A program made the translations under genes and the position numbers. Under the pieces are notes generated by a model. The model was not told the origin of the DNA. It saw only the letters and a list, made by a program, of their open reading frames with translations, and searched no databases. Source: Codonopsis lanceolata (Eukaryota > Streptophyta > Magnoliopsida > Asterales > Campanulaceae). Taken from it: 64,000 nt of DNA. The stretch lies in the NCBI GenBank assembly GCA_013146195.2, contig CM028382.1, positions 118,743,023 through 118,807,022 on the forward strand, given 5' to 3'. Each line of letters opens with the position of its first letter. Within the stretch, counting starts at the first letter, position 1. Of the stretch, positions 47,735 through 60,319 are shown one piece after another.

Positions 47735-48075
47735 CAATCACTTGGGGTCAGCTACATGAATCCTTTTCCACCATTTGATTCTGGCCAAAGAGTGGTCATC
47801 ACACACACAACGCTAATTCATATCTTTCTTTATTATGGATGTCCATGTTTCGTTTGGTCTTCCTCTTTCCCTATTTCTACTCTTGCTAATATTTGATACA
47901 CTCGCACTTCTTAACGGGTGCACTAACCGGTCTACATTCTATGTTTCCAAACCATTTTAGGCGGTTCTCTCATTTTATATGGGGCTACACTTACTATCTC
48001 ACGAATTTGTTTGCTATGAATTCTATCTATACTAGTTTCACCAAAATCCATCTTAACATTCACATTTTACCTACT
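47735..48075 (-). mobile_element. RTE-type LINE 3' fragment
   Basis: Read on the minus strand, RENRLKWFGNIECRPVSAPV lies about 160 bases upstream of GGATTCATGTAGCTGACCCC. Both match the conserved C-terminal motif (RLRWFGHV, then APV) and the 3' tail of plant RTE-clade LINEs. Only this end is present. Confidence 0.7.
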
Positions 48076-49020
48076 GTAAGGATAAAATAGGGTCGTCCTA
48101 TTTTTCTCTATTGTATTTATTGTTGTGCTCTTTCTTGGTCCAAAAGTAATGGTAAGTAATTACCATAATTAAATACTTCTCAAAGCTCTCAAGAGTTCTT
48201 ATTTAAGTCTGACTAAATCTTAGGTAAGATATTTGTCTTAAATAAGGAAACTAAATTTATTGTTGTAAAACTCTTATTTCCTAATCTTGTTTTTCCTTGG
48301 AGTTCTTGGTCTCCTTATTGTTTCAGGACTCTACCGGCTCGAGTATATATACAAGCGTTGCTCGTGACGAGAAGACACACCTCCAGAGATTTAGAGATAT
48401 ACACGCCGAAATAGAGAAAAGCTGAAAGTATTACTTGGAGTATTCGTTACAGCTTTGTATGCAGCTGCATTGATTGTTTACTGTTTGTTTTCCTAGTTGA
48501 TAGGAAACTTATTTTTTAATCTCACGTTTTCTTTGCTTGTGTTTTTTGTGGGTTTCCTCTACAGACTTGATTGTCTTCTTATAGGTTTTGGTTTTGATAT
48601 TTGGTTAGGTTTCACGATTTTTGTAAAACTCATAATCTTTTTAGTGAAATCTCTTTTGGCCATAAGGCTGAAATCTTTTTTGGCCATAGCTTGTAGATTG
48701 TTTGATAAACTTCTGTGTTTTTTTTTTTGATAAACTTCTGTGTTTATTATTGTTTTATTAGATTAAAGACTTCCGATGTTTACTTGTTTTATTGTCTGGT
48801 CAATACACCTTTGGATGCGGCTGCATTAGGAGTTGCATTTGCAGTATTCTTGGAATCCTAGCTACTATTACACTTTCACCTACACTTGTCTTGTTAACAT
48901 GTTTTTTTTAGTTGCCTAACATCCAGTTCCTTATACTAGGGCAGGCCTAATGGTGTCATACAAGAAAATATATAACTTTAGTGCAACTTAAAGAAAATGT
49001 AAAGAATTAGCAATACAATA
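48076..49020. other. Intergenic, LTR-like sequence possible
   Basis: GAGTATATATACAAG near 48341 is TATA-like and is followed by C/T- and G/T-rich sequence as in a copia LTR. The duplicate word GCAGCTGCATT/GCGGCTGCATT appears near 48461 and 48819. No second copy or coding was found. Confidence 0.25.
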
Positions 49021-50325
49021 CTAAAAAAAATGGCTTTATTTTTTTGGATGAAGGGAGTGCATAGGTTTGGGAAGGGGGTAAGGAGGATAGGAAATATCAT
49101 TTAGTGAAGTGGGATTCAGTGTGCAGCAGTAAGGGGGCTGGTGGTTTAGGTATCAAGAATCTCATAAAATTCACTGATGCTTTGTTAGGCAAATGGTTGT
49201 GGAGGTTTTTAGTTGATAAAAAAGGATTATGGAGGAGATTAGTTGTGGGCAAGTTTGGTACGAATGATCATCTGTGGTTCCCCAAGAGAGTTCATGTGGT
49301 TCCCCAAGAAAGTTCACAGTAACCATGGTTGTAGTGTTTGGAAAGGAATCATGAGAGGGTGGGATACTTTCAGTCGGTTCATTTCTTTTGATATAGGTTT
49401 CAGTGATTCTGTCAGGTTGTGGAAGGATAAGTGGTGCGGGGACAAACTGCTACAATTCAGTTTCCCTAATCTGTACAGCGTTGCGGTTAACAAGGATGAT
49501 ATGGTGAGTTCGCTTCTACAAGTTCATGATGGGGCAGATTCTTGGAATCTTGTTTTTCGCAGAAATTGATTGGGAGATTGGGGAACTGGTTCAAATGATG
49601 GCTATGCTTCAAGAAGTGAAGAGACAAGATTCGGGCAAAGAGCCAAAGACAGTATTGCATGGGAGGGGACAAAGGATAGAAAATTCTCAGTCAAGTCTTT
49701 CTATTCCAAGTTGAACATCAGTGACAGATTTTCGTTCCCGTGGAAAGATATATGGAGAGTAAAGGTGCCCAGTAGGGTGAGTTTTTTTGTGTGAGAGGCA
49801 GCTCGGGAAGCCATTTTGACGGGGAAGAGTTTGAGAGCCCATGACAAAATTTACGTTAATTGGTGCTTTTCGTGCAAAAAGGAGGAGGAGAATGTGAATC
49901 ATCTGCTCTTGCATTGTCCCATAACGCAAGAAGTATGGAATCTGTTCTTCAATTTGGTTGGGGTTTCCTGGGTCATGCCTCAGACTGTTATTGAGCTTCT
50001 GCGTGGGTGGTCTCTATCAAAAGAAGAAACAGGAATTCTTCTTTCTGGATTCAGCGATTTGGTGGATCATTTGGAAGGAAAGGAACCGAAGGATATTTGA
50101 GAATGTTGAGACTGATATAGGAGGGATCAAGGAAGCTTTTCTCCAGACACTTAGATTTTGGTGCTTAGAAGCTATACCTAGATCAGGGGTTTCTTCTGTA
50201 TATATAGTGGATATGTCTTTTATTATATTAATTTTTGTCTTGTATACCCCTGTGTACAAGGTCGCGCCACCTTTTTTGGTGCCTGATAAACATTACTCTT
50301 TACTTATAAAAATATATATATATAT
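49021..50325 (+). mobile_element. L1-type LINE, 5'-truncated
   Basis: The plus strand encodes only the C-terminal part of the ORF2 protein, in pieces. LGKWLWRFLVDKKGLWRRLV is at 49104-49322, then VRLWKDKWCGDKLL (about 49410). The zf-RVT segment has FSVKSFYSKL and NWCFSCKKEEENVNHLLLHC (49680-49930). A tail reading GTGCCTGATAAACATTACTC is followed by an A/T-rich end at about 50305-50325. No RT catalytic motif remains. Frames are interrupted at 49568 and 49792. It is related to the fragments at 29188, 53883 and 55226. Confidence 0.85.
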
Positions 50326-50867
50326 GACTCTAGAGAAACAAAATTGTAACTTGTGTACTGTGATTCCATAGAACAAAAAACTGCTATAGCAAGAAGACGG
50401 GTATACGGGAAGCGAGAAGCTCCTAAGAGCAAAATTCAGGAACAACAGAAGAGATTATGTTGCAATGAGAGCTACCTTTTGCCAATTATAATTTTTTTAC
50501 AGAGTATATATAGCATTTTTTAAAGATAAAAGGAACTTATAATTCACTAGGTACGCCTAGAAAAACCAACTGTACAGATCTCTTATGTAGATATACATAT
50601 ATGCAAGGATTTTGGTTAAAGGGAGTACGAGTTAACCTGAAAACTTCTCAATTAAAACATATTTCATCCTATTAAAATGTGCAAATTTCCAGAATATTAA
50701 CCATGTTTCTCCAGTATTCTCATAATTAAATGAAGATAACATTAACAATGACGAGGTAACAGAACGAGGAAAGGAGCAAAATCCATTGATCGCATGCATA
50801 CCACGGAACCCTAACTATGGCACAGCTCTCTTGTGCAAGTTAAGTAGGCTTTTACCAAATGCAAAAC

Positions 50868-51132
50868 TATTAGATTGTGTGTGATGTCCTTATTAATGTA
50901 ATGTCACTTAGTGTACAACCAATTATGGATTGTATATTAATCCAAAGGTCTTGGTTGTTCCCAAGAGTCTTTCTGACTCTTGGCAGACTGTGACCCCTTG
51001 GATTTCTCCTCGGTTCATCCACTCCTTTATTCCTTCTAGTATTTATATCCCTATTCCTCATTGTAATTGTTAAGTTGAATTAATACTACCAAGCATTCTA
51101 CTTTACTTCTAATTCTACTTCCGCATTTAATA
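50868..51132 (+). repeat. 5' LTR of the copia element
   Basis: 265 bp, TATTAGATTG...CATTTAATA with perfect inverted TATTA/TAATA ends. Point differences from the 3' LTR are scattered along its length. Confidence 0.93.
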
Positions 51133-51173
51133 TGGTATCAGAGCTTTAGGCTCTTTTCTGGGAATTTAACCAT

Positions 51174-53810
51174 GGATGAGGAGAATGGTTGTGTGAATAA
51201 TCCAACTGCTGGTCTGCTGCAGATCGCTTTGGAACAGTAAGAGATCTTCACCCTATGCAAGCAGCCTCTCGTCTAAATGGCAGGAATTATCTCAAATGGA
51301 CTCAACAAGTTAAGACCTTTCTTAAAGGAAAGGGAAAACTTGGACACCTCACGGGTCCAGCCCCACCTGAAGAAGATCGCACATTTGGTTCATGGGATGA
51401 AGAGGATTCAATGATCATGTCCTGGCTATGGGACTCCATGGAATCAAACATTAGTGACACCTATATGTTCCTAGGAACTGCAAGGGAGATATGGGCGGCA
51501 ACTCAACAGTCCTACTCAAAGATGAACGATGCCTCACAACTCTATGAGATTAAGGCAAAAATCTTCTCCACCAAGCAAGGTAACAATTCTATCACTGAGC
51601 ATTCTGGAATTCTACTTGCACTATGGCAGTAACTTGATCATTATCAAAGTCTCCGTATGGTCAATAGTGAAGATAGTGTTACCTTGAAACGATTCTTTGA
51701 GAAGGAGAGGGTCCATGCTTTCTTGGCAAGTCTCAATCCCGAATATGATCAAGTAAGGGTTCAAATTCTAGGCAAGGAGGAGTTACCCTCTCTTAACGAA
51801 TGCATTGCCATCATAAGGGCTGAAGAGGGACGAAGAGGTGTGTGATGATGAATCCTATCCCTGAAGAAGGTTTGGCTTTAATGGTCAAGAAAACCTAGAA
51901 TAATGACAAAGGGGGTAAGAAAGCTTCTAACCCCAATCCCTTGGATAAAGATTCATTATTTTGCAGCTATTGCAGGAAGAAACGTCACACAAGGGAGACC
52001 TGCTGGAAACTCACCAAAAGGAGCAATGATGCTGATGAAAAGAATTCTATGAATATGGTCAAGACTCATGGTGAGGACAAAGCTAATGAACAGCTACCCG
52101 GGCTCGGCAAAACTGACATGGAAAAGCTCAAGCAATTTATCCTGACTCTTGATGAACCACAATGTGCCCTTGCACTCTCAGGTACATCTTACTCCTATGT
52201 TCCTAATAAATCGACTTTTTCCTCTTTGATTATGGACTCAGGGGCGTCGGACCATATGACTAGTTTATCAGGCATGTTCACGTGCTATAAGCCTTGCCCC
52301 AGCAATAAACGGGTTACCCTTGCTGATGGTTCCTATGCCACTGTGGCTGGTATAGGAGATATCATTATTAATAAGACCCTCACTCTAAAAAATGTGTTAC
52401 ATGTTCCCAAACTTTCTGCTAATCTGATTTCTATTAAGAAACTAACAAGTGATAACATGTGCTATGCTATTTTCTCTCCTACCCTATGCATTATTTAGGA
52501 GGTGAAACTGAAGAAGCTGGTTGGACATGCTAGACTAAAGAACGGTCTCTACTACTTGGAGAATGGGGAATTGAATAATAATAAATGTCCTGTAACCTTT
52601 TTTGCTAACATTTGTCTAAATAAAATTTGGTTGGTCCATAGAAGACTTGGTCATCGTGCGTTCCCTATTTTAAAGCATATGTTTCCTGAAATGTTCAAAG
52701 GGGTAGATATTACTTCTCTACACTACCATGAATGTGAACTTGCTAAAAATAAAAGAAAACCTTCCCTAAGCATCATGAAGGCACTTCCTTTCCCTTCTCC
52801 TTAATCCATAGTGATATTTGGGGACCCTCTACCAACCCTAATCTCACAGGAGCCAAGTGGTTTGTCTCGTTTATTGATGACTTCTCTAAAGCTACATGGC
52901 TCTACCTTATGAAACAAAAATCGGATGTATCACATATTCTTCCTAAGTTCTTTAACATGGTAAACACTCAGTTTAATGTTAAAATTAAAAGGCTTAGGAG
53001 TGATAACGCTACTGACTACTTCAATCAAACCCTAACACCTTATTTTCATAAAGAAGGCATTGTTCATGATTCCTCGTGTGTTTACACACCCCAACAGAAT
53101 GGGGTTGCCGAACGGAAAAACGGTCATCTCCTAAATGTTACAAGAGCCCTAATGTTTCAGAACAATGTGCCAAAAAACTATTGGGGAGAGGCGGTGCTAA
53201 CGGCTACACCCTTAATTAATATGCTTCCCTCTCGAAGTCTCGGAATGAAAAGTCCCATTGAAATTATCACATCTCAATTTCCTGATTTTCATGCCTCTAA
53301 TGGTCTTATTCCTAAGATATTTGGGTGTATTGCCTTTGTTCACATACACGGGAAAATTAGACCCTAGAGCTCTTAAATGTGTTTACACTCAAAAGGGGTA
53401 CAAATGCTATCACCATCCCACACAGAAAATTCTTGTATCAAGGGATGTGACTTTTGATGAGATCAATCTTACTTCCAGGGAGCCAATACTCAGAGGGAGA
53501 CCTTGTCCTTTCCTAGTGAAAGTGAAAGAGATCTCTTTCACCTTGACATGCCCATCCCAAGAATGACCACCACCAGTTCCACTAGTTCCAATGAGCAAAA
53601 TGAACAACCTAGTTTTGTCCAAGGAAAACCCCTAATTGTCTACTCCAGGAGGAAGAATAATCATGAATCCACTACCCCTATTGTTCCCACATCTCCTATC
53701 ACTTCCCCTAGGCCAAGTGAATCTAATAATATGCCCCAGGAAAGTGAGAGAAATGATGATGAGTCTCAGATGTCTGTCCCTTATCCTTTTATCCTGAAGA
53801 TGATCTAGAT
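51174..53810 (+). pseudogene. Copia-1 gag-protease-integrase, multiply broken
   Basis: Capsid, protease and integrase part of the polyprotein. The gag start at 51174 (MDEENGCVNN) hits a stop at 51238. Gag continues in a shifted frame (51255-51632; NYLKWTQQVKTFLKGK), with a TAA where family members have a codon for Glu (LALWQ*LDHY). The CCHC knuckle CSYCRKKRHTRETC is intact near 51964. The protease motif MDSGASDHM is intact near 52235. In the integrase HHCC region the first cysteine is Tyr (HYHECELAK). The central integrase segment keeps RLRSDNATDYF and GVAERKNG (53000-53130). Stops follow at 53365. The 53503-53808 region is the linker before RT. Confidence 0.85.
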
Positions 53811-53882
53811 ATTCCTATTGCTCTAAGAAAAGGAAAGAGGACCTCCACTACCAAACACCCTATCCAATCTGTCATAACATTT

Positions 53883-54361
53883 TTTTGATAAGTAAGGTAT
53901 AAGTATTATTAACATGCGTCCAAAAAAGAGACGCTATCTTGTACACTGGAAGTATACATGCACTAAACTACAAACCAAAAACCCCAACCTAATTACAAAA
54001 AAGGATCCTCTAAAGTTGGGTCGACAGTTAAGCACCAGAATCTCAAATATAAGTGAAAAGACTTTTTGATTCCTATAAGATCGGATTCAATGTTCTCAAA
54101 GGCCCTTCTATTCCTCTCTTTCCAGATGGTCCACCAGATAGCTGAGGGGGCAAACTTCCAAAAATTACTCCTTCTATTCCGGGTAAATGAAGGCCATCCC
54201 CGAAGCGTATCAATAACAATCCTGGGCATAACCCACGGGACATCAGCAGAGAGAAAAAGGGAATTCCAAAGTTCCCTAGCCATAGAGCAATGGAGTAGCA
54301 AGTGATTTACATCTTCCTCTTCACTTTTGCACAAGAAGCACCGATTAACATAAGACAAAAT
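53883..54361 (-). mobile_element. LINE fragment inserted in copia-1 before RT
   Basis: Minus strand. The frame 54358-53993 encodes the L1 C-terminal region (NRCFLCKSEEEDVNHLLLHC, IWWTIWKERNRRAFEN). The 3' A-rich end is at the left (plus T-run at 53880). Flanking copia sequence reads HPIQSVIT before it and HKAFLSNMDSNP after it, so it interrupts the linker between integrase and RT. 5'-truncated to about 480 bp. Confidence 0.85.
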
Positions 54362-54390
54362 CTCCCGGTCACAAAGCTTTTCTCAGCAAC

Positions 54391-55222
54391 ATGGACTCCA
54401 ATCCCATTCCTAAAAATGTGTCTGAAGCCCTCTCTCACCCAAAATGGAAAGATGCTATGACCAAGGAAATGAAAGCTATTGAAAAGAATAAAACATGGGT
54501 CATGGTTGAACCCCCTAAAGATGTTAGGACTGTTGGGTGTAGATGGATCTTCTCAATTAAATATAAGTGGATCCATTGAGAGGTACAAAGCTAGGTTAGT
54601 GGCTAAGGGTTATAGCCAAACCTATGGAATTGACTATTTTGAAACTTTTGCCCCTATGGCCAAGATGAACACGGTTAGGGTATTGCTCTCCTTATCTGTC
54701 AACCTAGATTGGACTTTACAACAATTTGATGTAAAGAATGTCTTTCTTCAAGGTGATCTAGAGGAAGATGTCTACATGCAAGTCCAACCAGGTTTTGAGG
54801 AAAAAAGAGGAAAGGTGTGTAAACTAAAAAAGGTATTATATGGCCTAAAACAGAGTCCTAGAGCTTGGTTCGGGAAATTTGCTAAAGTTGTTACTTCTCT
54901 CCACTATAAACAAAGCCACGGTGATCATACTATGTTTTTAAAACACACCTCTCCCGGAAAACTTGTTATTCTTCTTGTTTATGTTGATGACATCATTGTT
55001 ATCACTGGGAATGATAAAGAGGAAATTCAGAGACTTGAACAATTCCTGTTCAATGAGTTTGATATCAAAGACCTCGGAAAAATGAAATACTTCTTGGGAA
55101 TTGAAGTTCTTCATTCTCCTAGAGGTATATTTATATCTCAACTAAAATACATCCTAGATCGCTTCAAAGAAACGGGAAAACTAGGATGCAAGCCAATTGA
55201 CACTCCTATTGAGGACTATTAG
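54391..55222 (+). pseudogene. Copia-1 reverse transcriptase, one frameshift
   Basis: RVT_2-type reverse transcriptase. The first frame runs 54391-54579 (SEALSHPKWKDAMTKEMKAI, GCRWIFSIKYK). It is lost at the SIERYKARLVAKGYSQ junction near 54570 and continues to 55222. The catalytic LLVYVDDIIV is intact near 54980. KKVLYGLKQSPRAWF and FDVKNVFLQGDL (family usually has NAFLHG) are present. It ends CKPIDTPIEDY followed by TAG, just before the next insertion. Confidence 0.88.
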
Positions 55223-55225
55223 AGA

Positions 55226-56560
55226 ATTATTTTTTTTTTTTTTTTATAAGTAAAGTATTATATACCAAAGCGTCTAAACAGGAGACGCGGCCTTTTTACA
55301 AACTATAAGCATACACAAAACAGACTAATCTATAGAAAGACTATTCACAAAATCGATACAAGAAATGTTATGAATGTTGGAAGAATTAGTGTCCTCAACC
55401 CCCAAAAAGACAACGCATTTAAGTAACTCATCCTTTAACTTATCCACCGCCCTCTCCTCATCCTCAAACACCCTCCTATTCCTTTCCCTCCAAATGATCC
55501 ACCAAATACCCAGAGGAACTGCGTGCCAAAAGCTGATCCTTCTTCTCCGCTTGTACAAAGACCAACTCAAAAGGAGATCTTAATAACAGATCTCGGATCA
55601 CCCAAGCAACAGAACGTACTCAAGCATTAAATTCCAAAGCATAGACACAATAGGCAAAGAACAAGTGATTCACACTTTCTTCACATCCTTTGCACATGAA
55701 ACACCAATTCACATATATCACTCGACGTCTCGCAAATTATCCCCTGTAAGGATGGCTTCACTAGCAGCCTTCCCATGCAAAAACAAAACTCTACTCTGAG
55801 CTTTCACTCTCCAAATACTCCGCCAAGGGAACACAATCTCTCTCTCTGCTTTGAAAGAATATGATAATAGGATCTAACAAAAAATCTTCCTCTTCGAGCC
55901 CGCCCACACCACCCTATCCTCCCGCCCCACCGAGCGAGAGTATAACTTAGCAAAAACTCGAACACAAGAGTCCATCTCCCAATCTTGAAGATCTCTCCGA
56001 AATATGGGACTCCAAGAGACTTTCCTTCCTCTATATTCAAAATCGAACTTACTAAGCAATCTTCTCACTTGCTAAATTAAACAACTGGGAAAGATCTCCA
56101 AAGCTCCCGTCATCACACCATTTATCCTTCCGAATCTAATTGACCCATTTCCGACCTCAAAAGAGATGTGTCTCTCAACCGAGCCCAACCCTTCCTAACT
56201 CCTTTCCAAACCCCCACCCCATACAGTAGGAACATCTTTCTAAACCACAAATGCTCACCCTCACCATACAAGCTCACCACCACTCTCCTCCATCCTATCC
56301 ACCACAAATCTCCAAAGCCACTTCCCAAAAGAGCCAAATTAAAAACTTAAGATTTTTATCCCAGCCTCCATTTCTCACACTATCACGTACTTTCTCCCAT
56401 CTAACCAAATGAAACTTCGACCTCCAAAGACCCATCCCACGTAAAATCTCTCTCCAATTTTTCAAGTCCGAACCACTGAAGCACAAAAGAGACATAAAAT
56501 AAGTGGGAAGGCTAGAGAGAGTATTTTTCACTAGAGTTAGCCTTCCCCCCTTTGAAAGAT
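55226..56560 (-). mobile_element. L1-type LINE fragment inserted at the RT/RNase H junction
   Basis: Minus strand. The plus T-run at about 55230-55246 is the poly(A) end. Fragments in order from the right are the end of RT (YLSKGGRLTLVKNTLSSLPTY at about 56560-56490), the LLGSGFGDLWW and EGEHLWF region (56337-56122), then 56068-55804. The last is IWWIIWRERNRRVFED (55570-55325). Heavily frameshifted, with no RT catalytic motif. Confidence 0.82.
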
Positions 56561-56636
56561 ACTGTGTATGCTTCAATCTTTATATATTTATTGATTATTC
56601 CTTTATTTATTGTAATTAGTGTTTAGTAGTAACTAC

Positions 56637-57338
56637 CTATGTTGTACGGACACAGATACGCGGACACGGGACACGAGGCACGGGAATACGTGATTTTCAA
56701 AAAATATAGGACATGGGTGTAGGGGTAAAGTGTGAATATTCAAAATATAAGGACCAAAATGTAAATATTCAAAATATAAGGACCAAATTATAAATATTAA
56801 TATAAATTCAGTCTGTGCGTTGACATCGAAGAGAGAGGAGAGTGGTGAGAAACTTAGAGAAGAAAAAATAAGAAAAGAGATCGAAGAGTCCAAATTCGAA
56901 GGAAGAAATGAAGATTGAAGAATACCTGGTTGTGGACTAGCCGATTCAGAAGAGACGAAGACGTCGAAGAGTAGATCGACAATCAGTCGAAGTCTCGAAG
57001 AAGTCAGACGCAGGTCGCGCACAAGGGGAGAAGGTCGCCTACGAAGGGGCAAGGGGCCCGGCCGGCGGCAGAGGTCGTTACTCGTTTGGTGGAGGTAGGC
57101 GACGAGGGAATCTGAGGGGGCTAAGGTTCATTTTGATAGAGGATTTGAGGGCCGACTTCCAGGTACGTAGCCCGGCTCTCTAAGCCTCGCACCCGTGTCC
57201 GTGTCCGAAAGTTTCGAAAATTCTACATTCGGCCCCAAAACGTATTTTGGGCCGAATCCGCCATGTCCATGACGTGTCCGTGTCCCGGCCGTGTCCAACT
57301 CGAATTCGCCTCCAACCTGCCGTGTTCGTGCAACATAG
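56637..57338. mobile_element. hAT MITE nested in the copia-2 LTR
   Basis: A perfect 8-bp duplication GTAACTAC lies at 56629-56636 and 57339-57346. The ends are CTATGTTGTACGGACAC and, reverse complemented, CTATGTTGCACGAACAC. Subterminal ACACGG/CCGTGT words are on both arms. The 702-bp interior is rich in GAAGA-type purine runs and has no conserved coding. Confidence 0.9.
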
Positions 57339-57555
57339 GTAACTACCATATATAGTTCCTTTTCTTTTTTATAATTCCTTCCTTTGTAAAGGTTTTTTTG
57401 TACCACACTCCTAGTGTAACCCTAATTGTAACTCCCTATATAAATAAGTGATTCAATCAATGGAAATGCTATGTCGTTATTCCTATCAATTCTCAATTTC
57501 TATATGGTATCAGAGCTTTACTCCTAACCTTCTTCCTCTTGTCGTCGCCGCCTCC

Positions 57556-59635
57556 ATGGCTACCGGCAACCAAACTCTCACCATCAAAAACCCCGTTGAT
57601 CCAACCCAAACCTTCGACCTCATAAACATCTCCCACCATAACATCACCAAACTCACCTCCACCAACTACATTGTTTGGAAACTCTAAGTTTAGACAACCC
57701 TCATTGACTATGACCGTCCTCGCCAAGGATGCTCAAACATCCAACTCCAAGACATTCCAACACCCAACCCGCACTACCAACCTTCGATTCGGCGGGACAA
57801 ACTTTTGTTTGGTGCCCTAGTCAGCTTCCTTTCTACTGCCTTCGTCCCCTTGATCCAACAAACCGCCACTACCCGAGATGCATGGCAAACCCTTGATCAC
57901 ACCTATGCTCGCCCAACTTGCGGTCATATTAAGCAGATCAAGGACTATCTCAAGCACAATCGATCACCGACTACATGCAGTCCGTCAAAGGTCATGCCGA
58001 TGAACTCGCTGCTATTGGAAAACCACTCGACCACGAGGATCTCATTGAGATCATCCTCAGGGGTTTGAATGTGGTTAAAAGGCTGTGACACCCCTATTTC
58101 GTTCGATGAGCTTCATGAAAAATTCATCAACCGCGAGCTGCTTCTCAAACAGTCACAGGTTGCGTCCTTCTCACATCTTGCTTCGGCCAATCCTGCTACC
58201 CCGAGGACCAACAGCTCGTCTGCTCGGCAACTGTCCTCGCAACCTCGGCAACCGCTCCTCGCCAATAGTGACCATATCTTGGAAAGTGTCAAGGATGTCG
58301 CCAACAGGACACACGGTTGCTCGCTGCCCCAACTATTAACTGATGGCCACCACACCTCTACCCGCATCTCCCAACTCGGCCAATGGCTCCAAGTGACAAC
58401 CACAAGCACACCTAGCAACCACATCCGACACAGGGACACCGACTTCTTGACAGTGGTGCTTCTCCCCATGTCACTAGTGACCTTGGAAACCTCTCTACAC
58501 TCCACCTACACGGGCACGGACGACATGGTCATTGGAGGTGATATTAGGTTAACTATCTCCAAAACTAGCTCCTCATCACTTCATACACCATCACACACTC
58601 TTTCTCTGCATAATGTTCTTTTTGTACCTGAGATGAAAAAGAATCTCATATCCATATCTCAATTCTGCATCTCCAATAATACATTTATTGAGTTCTTACC
58701 ATCGTCTTTTCATGTGCAAGATCTACTGACACGGAGCATACAGCTGACCAGGCAATTTAAAAATGGTGCGTATGAATAACCGACCACTACTCCCTCTTCT
58801 CGCCCATCTGCTTGCATAGGATCTAAAGTCTCTCACCAAGACCAGCATCATTGGCTTGGTCATTCATCTCGGATTCTATATAGTTTTGGCTTAACTTTAC
58901 ACACTACTCGCATTAAACAAACCCATTGTAATGATTGTTTATGCAATAAAAGTCATAAAATTCCTTCTTATCAATCTATTGTTGTGTCTACCTCCCCGTT
59001 TCAAACTATTTACTCTGATATTTGGACCTCCCCCTTCATTTTGTTGATGGGTTGTTATGTGATTTTTGTTGATCACTTCACCCACTATATCTGGCTCTAC
59101 CCGCTCAAACGATGTTGTCACCATCTTTCCTCGCTTCAAAGTCCTTGTGGAAAATTATTTCAAAACGAACATTGTCACCCTTTACTCGAACAATGGAGGC
59201 GAGTACACTGGTCTTGCCCGGGACATTGGCTTGGCCACCTACCTGTCCGCCAACGGCATCTCATATCTCACCTCACACTCCAGAACACAATGGGTTCTCG
59301 GAACATCGCCATCGCCATATTGTTGAAACAGGTCTCTCCCTACTTTCCAAAGCATCTCTTCTGCTGCCCTTCTGATCGTTTACCTTCCAAATAGCGACTT
59401 ACCTCATAAATCGACTACCAACACCAACCCTTCACCAGCTATCTCCCTACCAAAAACTGTTTGGGTCTCCGCCCAACTACTCCAAACTTCATGCCTTTGG
59501 TTGCCTCTGCTACCCTTGGCTCCTCCCACAAGCTCGCTGCTTGCTCCACCCCGTGTCTTCCTTGGTTACTCGCTCACCCAAAGTGTCTACCTATGCTATG
59601 ATCCGGCCACCACTAAACTGTTTGTTTCACTTGAG
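57556..59635 (+). pseudogene. Copia-2 gag-integrase remnant
   Basis: Gag opens at 57556 (MATGNQTLTIKNP; TSTNYIVWKL) and stops at 57685-57687. Pieces continue in shifted frames: 57805-58068 (RDAWQTLDHTYARPTCGHI) and 58069-58779, which ends with the pre-integrase segment EMKKNLISISQFC. The zinc-binding HHWLGH and CNDCLCNKSHK motifs are intact near 58850-58950. The integrase core reads SNNGGEYTG near 59185. The usual catalytic aspartate of SDNGGEY is Asn, so it could not be active even if reframed. The end is VFLGYSLTQSVYLCYDP. Confidence 0.8.
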
Positions 59636-59902
59636 GGTATTGCAGTTGATAAAGGCAATTATCAAAGACTTGTTGGAAAACTAATTTACTTGGCCCATAC
59701 TAGGCCAGACATTGCTCTTTATGTGAATGTTGTTAGCAGGTACATGCAAAACCCAAAGGAGATCCATCTCAAGGCGGTTGACAGGATCCTAGGGTACTTA
59801 AAAGGCAACCCTGGGAGTGGAATTCTCTTCAAAAAGGGTGCAAACATTGGCCTTGAAGCTTACACGGATGCTGAATATGCTGGTTGCACCGATGATAGAT
59901 GA
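59501..59902 (+). pseudogene. Chimeric frame: copia-2 integrase tail fused to copia-1 RNase H
   Basis: One uninterrupted frame passes from the copia-2 segment VFLGYSLTQSVYLCYDP into the copia-1 segment VDKGNYQRLVGKLIYLAHT and YTDAEYAGC. The join falls near 59630. It ends at TGA (59900-59902), where the family has a second Arg codon (DDRRSTTGY). This is a CGA-to-TGA change of the type expected from methylated CpG decay. The frame is a by-product of the nested deletion, not a known gene. Confidence 0.7.
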
Positions 59903-60294
59903 TCCACCACTGGATATTGTGTCTACCTAGGAGGCAATTTGATTATCTGGAGGAGCAAGAAACTGTGGTGGCTCGCTCAAGTGCTGAATCTGAGTTCAGG
60001 TCCATGGCTAGTGGGATTTGTGAACTTCTGTGGCTCAGAATTCTCCTTAAAGACCTACGGATAAATTGGGACATGCCAATGCAACTGTTTTGTGACAATA
60101 AAACGGCTGTGAGCATTGCTCATAATCCAGTCCAGCACGATCGTACCAAACACATTGAAGTTGATCAACACTTTATCAAAGATCAAATTGACAATGGGAT
60201 ACTTTGTACTCCATTCATTCCTACCTACAATCAACTTGCTGACATCCTACCAAAGGTCTACCTCCGAAGAGTTTCCTGGGCAAGCTGGGCATGA
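59903..60294 (+). pseudogene. Copia-1 RNase H, C-terminal part
   Basis: Continuation of RNase H after the TGA: STTGYCVYLGGNL in the first frame, then one shift to VARSSAESEFRSMASGICEL. It continues through QLFCDNKTAVSIAHNPVQHD and RTKHIEVDQHFIKDQI to the end. RNase H motifs (SSAESEF, CDN) are kept. Confidence 0.85.
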
Positions 60295-60319
60295 TGGATC
60301 CTCTCTCTCCAGCTTGAGG

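Larger units (their letters stand above)
56561..59635 (+). mobile_element. Second copia element (copia-2), 3'-truncated
   Basis: The LTR right end precedes a primer site TGGTATCAGAGC at about 57506-57517. The LTR left end is uncertain (TGTGTATGC near 56561) and the LTR is interrupted by a hAT MITE at 56637-57338. Gag, protease spacer and integrase remnants run to about 59630. There the sequence switches to copia-1 RNase H. No RT or 3' LTR of copia-2 is present, implying deletion or recombination with the host element. Confidence 0.75.

Noticed and set aside
58113..58505. A 130-codon minus-strand frame.
   Set aside because: It is antisense to the copia-2 gag remnant and has no independent similarity.
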